The notes under the pieces were generated by a model. It had not been told where the DNA came from, did not search any database, and worked only from the letters and a program-made list of their open reading frames with translations. This document shows, one piece after another, positions 39,101-48,100 of a stretch of DNA of 64,000 nt (positions are counted from its first letter, which is position 1; every line of letters starts with the position of its first letter). The stretch comes from Azorinus chamasolen (Eukaryota; Mollusca; Bivalvia; Cardiida; Solecurtidae). Position numbers and translations under genes: made by a program. The stretch spans positions 76,220,106 to 76,284,105 of the forward strand of contig OY755243.1 in assembly GCA_963576725.1 (NCBI GenBank), in the 5' to 3' direction.

Positions 39101-42100
39101 CAGGACTGATTTCTCTGTATCTGGGTCTTCTTGGCTATCAGCTGTAGACAAATACATGAATAGTACAGTAAAACCTTTCTACAACAACAATCCAAAACTC
39201 TTAACCCTTTACTCCATACATACATTTTTCTACACTTTTGCAAACAGAGTAAATGAGGGAAAAGGTTAAGGTCTGCTCTATTTCTGTTAACCCATTCCCT
39301 CATAGGCTATTTTTAGATCTTACCACTTTGACTAAATCTACCGAAAAGGAGCATTAACAAGAGAAAAGGAAAATTTTGTAGTTTGAAACCATTGTGATAA
39401 ATAGAGCATTTGCTCCTATAGGAGCAAATGCTCTATTTATCACAGTGGTTTCAATAGGTGATTTTTACAGAGGCGTAGAAAGGCGTATTTATGGAGGAAA
39501 GGGTTAAATTATCAAATAATATCGATCTGAGTTTACAATTTCTGTCAAGGCCAAACATTCCTGTGTTCATAATCAGCTATTTAATACGCATGATGTCATT
39601 GTTTCTTACATGAATATTCATGGAGTAAAAGATTAAGACTTGTTCAAAATACTTATGCATATATTCACCCAGGTAACATGGATTTACAGTGTTCACAAGG
39701 TTAAAGATGACATCTATAATGTCAGAAGAGAACTATACCTACCTACTATCATTGTACTCAGACCTCCCGGGGGCCCACCAGCACCCTCCTCATCTGTAGT
39801 GTCCTCATCTGACTCTGGCAATGTAAGATTATCTGTAAACCCTGAAATTAATTAACAGGCATTTTCCGTTTACTCCATAAATATACATGTAAGAAATAAT
39901 GACATCATCATTTAGTTTAATTTTTTATAAAGACACATGAACAAAGGAATTTTTGGCCATAGCAGAAACTTCAGAACTATTTCTTAATTTTATCATAAGC
40001 AAACAGAGCAGACGGCTCCTACAGGAGCCATCTGATCTGGGTCTATTCTGTTTGCAAAGGCGTAGAAAGGCGTATTTATGGAGGAAAGGGTTAAGAAAAA
40101 CCCACCCAGATCCTATTTTGGAACCCATGCATTTTGAAGTAAAGGGTTATAAACAAAGGACAAAGAGCATGGTCTACCTACATATGATACAGACAGGGGT
40201 ATAAAATTCCTTGTGCCCACTCTCAATGGCAAGCGGCATGAAGGATTGGACAAGTAATACATAATACAGATCTCATTCTAGTTTCTGCCATGGAAAAAAT
40301 AATCAATGTCCATTGTGCCATTATCAACTCTTTGCAAGTAATTTTGTTGACTGCTTAATTGTTGTCTGCTGCTAAATTGTCACCTGCAACATCTGATATT
40401 CATACATTCATTGTTTCTCAAATGAATTGTTTGTTTGTATCTGGGTTTTAGGCAATAATTAAGCAGTAATTTCATCATATCACAACACTTAAGTAATTAC
40501 AGGTGCAGAAAGGCCAGCCAGAGGTTTTTCTGTGCACAGAACAAATTGTAATGTTCCATGCACAGAACCACCAGGTAGAATGATTCACCTACTGCAAGCT
40601 GGCTGGAAAGCTTCCTCACATGGAAAATGCCCAGGCCGGGATTTGAACCATTTCTCACACAAATATTCATGAGGGAAAGGGTTAACTATGACAATGAATA
40701 CATCAGTTTTACGAAGATCGTCCTCTAATAAGCACTTACTTTTTGTCTTTGAAGGGGCTGGAGTTTCTGAAACAGTTATATGGGCAGCTGTAAAAAGAAA
40801 ATGAATGGAAAAGTTAAGAACATGGAAAAATGATATGTTTTCATTGCATTCAATCAGAACTTTCCAAACACGTAAACTTTAACTTTTTATGGTATTCAAT
40901 CACAGTTTTGCATAGTGGCAAGGTTTCAATGCATTAACTTTTCCCTCACAGAGAGTCAAAGAGAAAACAGAGTAGATCCATATCAGATGGCTCCTGTAGA
41001 AGCTTAGGAAATATATTAGATTTAATTAGATACCACATAAATTCTAATCTGATTCCAAACTGAGCTGCTGTGCTGAAAGCATCATGATAATTATTTTCAA
41101 TTACATTCCCATGTTCCAAATATAAAGGGGCATGAGAAATCACAAATAAGAATTACTTGTATCTCCATTCTGAGTCCTGTCTCTTCCAAGCATGGACTGT
41201 GTACTGGAAACATTGGCAAATGGCTGCAAACAGAATATAGAATATTATATATATAAACACAGCTAACTTTGATCATGGTAGAAACTGTAGAATCAGATCT
41301 ACATTATACTATAAGCAAACAACATACTCTGATAAGACAGCTCCTATAGGAGTTAGCTCCTATAGGAGCTGTCTGATCTATGTCTACTCTGTTTGAAAAG
41401 GTATTAAAGACACATAAAGGTCTACACTCTCCAGTTGGATGATAAAACATCAGATGCTGTTGTAGAAGTGGCTATGCCAATGTTATAAGTTTTTACTGAG
41501 CTCATGTTTCCAGCTCTTATTTCTTACTATTTAGGATGCTTGCTGTAGGTTTGGAATAAGAAAGATTAGGCACAGAATATCAATTCTTCATCAGATAAAG
41601 CTCTAGGCATAAAGCGAAGAACAGCTGATAAATTGACAAAATACTTGTCTCAATTGTTCGCTAAAAGTAGACTCAGATCAGACAGTCTTGCAAACATCCC
41701 TACTGGTTCAAGTTTACAGTTTGAAAAGTCAAAACTGCTTTTATTCTCTTACAGATCTACTTTGTTGATCATATGAAACAGAAATGTAAACAGTTAGTAA
41801 ACTGAACATGCAATAGCAAAAACATTGTTCATTGCTCCCATTTATACCCTGCATACTGACATTTGCAAACATATAGACCAAAATCACAGGGGTTCTCTAA
41901 GTGTACTGTTCCCCACTGTTTGTAATTCCAAGTCCTCTCGATTCATACATTTTCATACTGAATGAACTGTATAGTTAAACAGTGAGTTAGTTAGGTTAAC
42001 ACATTTTCATGCATTTGCAAACAGAGCAGACCCAGATCATATGACTCCTATAGGAGCCGTCTTATCAGGGTCTGCTCTGTTTGCTTATGGTATAATATAG

Positions 42101-45100
42101 ATCTGATTCTACAGTTTCTGGATAAACCTAACTTATCTGTGTTCATGTCCTCATAAAATATAATCTAATAAATATTCATGATGTCATTATTTCTTGCATG
42201 AATATTGAACAGGTAAAGGCTTAAACAATGATAGATCATTCTTAATTCAGTACTGAAAGGTTTCAGATTCTCCATTTGATAGTAAGGATTTCATATGCTC
42301 ATATCAAAAGAATAGAATGGTATAAAACATAATCTTATTGATCTAGGTGAATAGCTGCTTCAGAAAAACTTCTTCAAACATCTCTTTAAACTACAGTGAC
42401 AAGAACTATTTATTTTGCAAAAGAAACATCAACCTGTGTTGGCTGCAGAATGTCACTGCTGGCATCACTTTCAGCGCCCTCATCATCAAGGTCTCCTAAA
42501 AGATTGCTCTTGGTGCTTTCTGTTATATTTGCAGTCTCTTCAAGCTCCTCATCGACTGCTGCAGTCTGAAACACTGATTCTGAACCAGTCTCTGATCCAG
42601 TGTCATCTGCAGTTGTTTCTGCCTGGAAAAAATGAAATAAATTAAAGCCTCTGTCACCTTAACCTGTTTCTTCATATAAACACATTTTCATGCATCTGCA
42701 AACAGAGAAGACTCAAATCAGACGGCTCCTGTAGAAGCCATATGATTAGGGTCTGCTGTTTGCTAATGGAACTGGATAGATCTGTATCTTTAGTTTCTAA
42801 AATGGCTACAATGTTCAACTTTACATATATCATTATTTGATATTACTATTTTGTCCATGAATATTCAATAAGTACTGAAATTTGGACTAAATATAGAACA
42901 AGGAAAGTGTTAAAAAAGAAAGAAATGAATAAATTATATTAAGACCATATTTTTTTTAAGAAAGAGGGTCCCTTACACCTACAGTGAAACCTCAATATCT
43001 TGAACTCGGATAAATCAAACTAAGGGATAACTCAAACTAAAAGTTTGGTTCTTCTGAAATTTACAATACAGAATTGCTCTAATATATATCACTACACATA
43101 TCTAGGAACACATGTTACAGCTTAGTGCATGTCTAAAGCATTACTTTAGGCATGCATTAACCTGTGAACTTGAGAAATTGTCCAGATAAGACATCAGATA
43201 CGATTTATACGATCCCTTGAAGTTTGAGATATCAAAACTCCACTGTAGTTCTAAAACAATTTGCAACACTTTTGTCTAATTCTCAGCTAATTATAGACAT
43301 TTAGCTTACACACAAAATCATTAAAAAAAGCTCTTTTCTTATTGATGTTAAGCCAGCGAGTGGGTGCTAACTACCTGTTGCCCAATCTGATACTGGCACT
43401 CAACATCTCCAAAAGTCAGAGTATCTTTGTCTTTCAGTTCATATCGAACTGAAGCAGCCAGGAAGTGCTGAAAAAGAAACAGTAATGATGATGAGGTGTT
43501 TCAAAATTGTTAAAATCATTGATTCAAACTTAGCAAATTGGGTATGTGTTTTTGTATTTGTATATTACTTAACCCATTCCCTTATATTGATGCCTTCTGG
43601 AGCCTCCGTAAAGGTCACTTATTGAAATCATTGTAACAAAAAAGCATTTGCTCCATAGGAGCAAATGCTTCATTTATCACAGTGGTTTCAAAACTACACA
43701 ATTCTAAACTTTTCCTTTTCTCTAGTACATGCTCCTTTTAACCCATTCCCTCATATTGACGACTCTGTAAAAATCACTTTGTGAAACCATTGTGATAAAT
43801 GGAGCATTTGCTCTATTTATCACAATGGTTTCAAAGTACAAAATTCTAAAAGATTCCTTTTCTCTAGTAAATGCTCCTTTTTGGTAGATTTATTCAAAGA
43901 GGTTGTGTCTAAAAATAGCCTATAAGGTAATGGATTAAGTAGACACATTCAAAGAGGTTGGGTCCAAATATAGCCTATCATGGAAGGGGTAAAGAGAAAT
44001 CCTGGGCTATTCTAAGCACAAGTGGCTAATAAGTCTTGTTTCTTGTCTAATATGTTCTATATCAACTTAAATAGTAAATTGGAATTATATTACTTCAGCT
44101 ACATTTAATGGTAGCACAATATAAGGCGCTCTGTAGGAAATAACACTGCAAGCTAATGCAAACACATGTCTGTTCCCTTTGCTGCATGATCATTAATGTA
44201 AGAAATAATGAAATCATGAATATTCATAAGCTGAAACTGAATGACATAATTATGAACTAATGAAATTTTGGCTATAGCAGAAAATGAAGAATCAGATCTT
44301 GATTATTCTATATATAAAGCAGACCCTGGTCAGACAGCTCCTACAGGATATAATCTATTTTTAGCTCTCGCAACCTACTCATACAGTGAACCAGAACGAT
44401 TTATCAAAATTGATAAAAGGTCACCTTCAGAAAATTCTAGTGAAATTTGGGGAAAATTCAGCAAGCGTGTTCAAAGGAGAAGTGTGACGGACAGACAGAT
44501 GGACAGACAGACGGACAAGTATTCCCTATGTGACACACTGCCTCTCGGCAATTGCAATTTAGTTTTAAAATGAAGTTTTAGATGATTACTTTTTTTTTTT
44601 TTTTCATGTATTTTCATATTAGCCCTTTGCTCCATAGCTTGTTTTCAGAGTATCTATGGAGTAGGGGGGTTAAACACTGTTCTTCCTGTTATATAACCAA
44701 TGTTGTAACCATGTTCTATAGGTCACATGCCCAGATGGGCCTTGACTTACCTTAATTAACTTGTAAACTTGTAAACACAATTCTACTGCATTACCTTGTT
44801 TCTTCTAGTTCTGTTTCTGCTGCCCTTATCATAGATAAAATGAGCATCACCTTTGACCTCTATGCAGGCGTGTTCACGAGAAAGCCCCTTAAAAAAGAAA
44901 ATAAACCAGTTGACAGTAAATAAGGGTCATGCCACAGTAGGGGATGCCTTAGGGCCGGGGCTAAGCACAAATAAACAAAGACCAGCTATCAGTTGTTATC
45001 ATTCATATGATCTGATCAGGCAATAAGCTGTAGGACACTTTAAATAGTAAAGATATAATCTTAACCCTTTCCCTGTTCTATGTTTGTTTCAAATTTCAAT

Positions 45101-48100
45101 ACCTACTGAATATTCATGGACGAAATAGTTAGAAAGAAATATGGAAGATGGAACAATGTAGACATTTTAGAAAGCAAAGAAACAGATCTATCAAATTCTA
45201 TTAGCAAACAGAGCAGACCCTGATCAGACAGCTCCTCTAGGAGCTGTCTGATCTGGGTCTACTGTTTGCAAATGCGTGAAAACACGTTTATATGAGAGAA
45301 AGTGTTAAATCTTACCCATTACTCCATAAATACGCCTTTCTCCGTCTTTGCAAACAGAGTAGACCCAGATCAGATGGCTCCTATAGGAGCCATCTGATCA
45401 GGGTCTACTCTGTTTGCTAATGATATAATGCCGATATTAATCTAGTTTCTGTCATAGTCAAAAATCCATGTGTCCATGTGTTATTAAAACAAATCAATCT
45501 AATTAATATTCATGATGTCATTATTTCTTACATGAATGTTCATGGAGTAAAGGGTTCAACTTTCAACAAAAAATTACTTTTCTCTGTTAACCCGTTCCCT
45601 CATAAATGTGCTATTTTTAGATCCAGCCACTTTGAATAAATCTACCGAAAAGGAACATTAACTAGAGAAAAGGATTTTTTTTTTTAGAATTTTGTAGTTT
45701 GAAACCATTGTGATAAATAGAGCATTTGCTCCTATAGGAGCATATGCTCTATTTATCAATGGTTTCATAAAGTGACTTACAGAAGCATAGAAAGGCGTAT
45801 TTATGGAGGAAAGGATTAAAAAGAGATCTTATCCTGTCTAATCTTAGCCAGAACTATCTGCAAATGTTAGATCACCAATTCATCCTGTTTCATGCTATCA
45901 ATTAACCAGGGCGACATATAAGTAATTTAACTTTTGAAATTAACCCTTTTGACAAATAAGATTAATTCAAGATGCAAGCCAGTTGGATCCAGATGAGCAT
46001 TCTGAAATCTGGAAAAATTAAACATCTAATAAAAGTAACCATTACTCATGGTATTGTGTTGTAAGCACGCATTTCCCAAATGACATCTCATAAACATGTC
46101 AAAGGATTAACCTCATATAAACGTGTTATCACACATTTGCAAACAGAGTAGACCCAGATCAGACAGCTCCTATAGGAGCCGTCTGATCAGGGTCTGCTCT
46201 GTTTGCTAATGGAATTTGATAAATCTGTTTCTAAAAATGGCTACAGTGGCCTAGGGGAAAATTTCAGCCTTCCACTAGAGGTTTTTGTCACAAAAACGGA
46301 TGTCTCCCCTCTAATAAAAACAATATGTAAAGGGAAATCACTAAAAATGTTATGGTCTTGATGAATGATACTTCCCCTCATTATGCGTTTTCCACACTAC
46401 ATTTTTCAAGAAGAAAATGATAACAGCTAATAACTCCAAAAATACTGATACCAGATTTATGGCCCTTGTGCATGACACTTACTTTCATCATGCTCTTTCC
46501 AAAAATAAAATGTCATTCCAATAGCATCAGTCGAACAGGAGTTATTAATCGGCCAAAAAATGTAACAAAGGGCAATAACTCCAAAAGTATTGAAGCCAGA
46601 ATTATGGCCCTTGTTCATGACACTTTCTCTCATCATGCTCTTTCCATGTATGAAGTTTCAATACGATGGCAAGAGCCATGTAGGAGTTATCGTCCGGACA
46701 AGAAAGAATTAAACAAATGTACAAGGAGCAATAACTCTAAATTTATTGAAGCTCGAGTTAAGGATCTTATGCATGACACTTTCTCTTATCATGATCATTC
46801 CATGTATGAAGTTTCACTCCAATGGCATGTGTCACATAGGAGTAACCATCCGGACAAAAAATTGTGATTTTTTTTTACAAAGGGCAATAATCCAATATTA
46901 GTGAAGCGAGAGTTATGGACTTTGTGCATGACACTTCCTCTCGTTATGATCTTTCCATATTATATGAAGTTTCAATCCAATGGCATGAGCCATATAGAAG
47001 TTATCGTCCGGACAAAAAAGTGTGAATTTTTTTACAAAGGGCAATAACTCCTATATTAGTGAAGCCAGAGTTATGTACCTTCTGCATGACACTTCCTCTA
47101 ACTATGCTCTTTCCATATATGAAGTTTCAATCAACTGGCATCAGGCATATTGAAGTTATTGTCCGGACAAAAAATTATGATATTTTTTACAAAGGGCAAT
47201 AACTCCAATATTAGTGAAGCCAGAGTTATGGACCTTGTGCATGACACTTCCTCTTGTCATGATCTTTCCATATATGAAGTTTCAATCCAATGGCATGAGC
47301 CATATAGGAGTTATCGTCCGGACAAAAAAGTGTGATTTTTTTTTACAAAGGGCAATAACTCCAATATTAGTGAAGCCAGAGTTATGGACCTTGTGCATGA
47401 CACTTCCTCTTGTCATGATCTTTCCATATATGAAGTTTCAATCCAATGGCATGAGCCATATAGGAGTTATCGTCCGGACAAAAAAGTGTGATTTTTTTTA
47501 CAAAGGGCAATAACTCCAATATTAGTGAAGCCAGAGTTATGGACCTTGTGCATGACACTTCCTCTCTTTATACTCTTTCCATATATGAAGTTTCAATCAA
47601 CTGGCATCAGGCATATTGAAGTTATCATCCGGACAAAAAGTGTGACGGACAGACAGACAGACGGACAGACGGACGGACAGACAGACAACTCTCACAAAAA
47701 CAATATGTCTCCCCCATATAAATATGGGGGGAGACATAATTATTAACTATTTTGTCCATGAATATTCAGTAGGTATTGAAATTTGAAATAAACATAGAAC
47801 AGGGAAAGAGTTAAATGGCCCCAGCTGGTCAAGAAAGTGCAAACATTAAAAATATCAATTACAGAAATTTATCTGTAACATAGAAGCAAACAGAACAGAC
47901 CACCTTGTTATGCCTTTGCAAACAGGGTTGACTCAGATCAGACAGTGTCTGTAGGCATAGCAAGGTGGAATTAGTATGCTACCGGTAACTGCATTTAAAA
48001 TCATGGGACATAAATTTGTGCCTACCTTGAGTGGAATGCAGATACTGCAATTTTCACCTCTTCCTATCACATTTTCACCTAAAAATACACATGTCAAAAA

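Larger units (their letters stand above)
30368..39141 (-). other. MDC1: TQxY exon cassette, MDC1-like exons 10-15
   Basis: Six consecutive small exons (39141-39052, 38230-38152, 37360-37258, 36103-35999, 33986-33888, 30448-30368), 26-35 codons each, every one with exactly one T-Q-x-Y motif: ATQAY, PTQMY, ATQAY, PTQAY, PTQAY, ATQAY. The motif sits mid-exon, usually after a hydrophobic stretch (SVLIG, SMLTA, TLAAG, GLLTG) and before an acidic run ([18 protein letters not shown]). T-Q is the ATM/ATR target, and an aromatic at +3 after phosphothreonine is what the RNF8 FHA domain selects (established for vertebrate MDC1 TQxF motifs). Exons 13-15 are phase 0-0 and could duplicate freely; 10-12 have other phases. 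The 30.5-33.4 kb hAT element lies in the intron between exons 14 and 15. Confidence 0.83.
39743..41223 (-). other. MDC1: MDC1-like exons 7-9
   Basis: Exons 41223-41157 ([20 protein letters not shown], two further TQ sites), 40787-40740 ([15 protein letters not shown]) and 39841-39743 (acidic [15 protein letters not shown]). All are phase-1 exons joined by consensus donors (GTAATT, GTAAGT, GTAGGT). The [10 protein letters not shown] stretch resembles the CK2-type acidic SDT sites that bind NBS1 in vertebrate MDC1, but it is not a strict SDTD copy. The exon 9 donor is one of two overlapping GTAGGT sites, chosen because only it keeps phase with exon 10. Confidence 0.7.

Noticed and set aside
42415..42645. 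76-codon plus frame
   Set aside because: Antisense of exon 6.
46466..47746. Plus-strand frames of 61-133 codons
   Set aside because: They run through the ~150-bp tandem units of a transposable element and repeat the same peptide.
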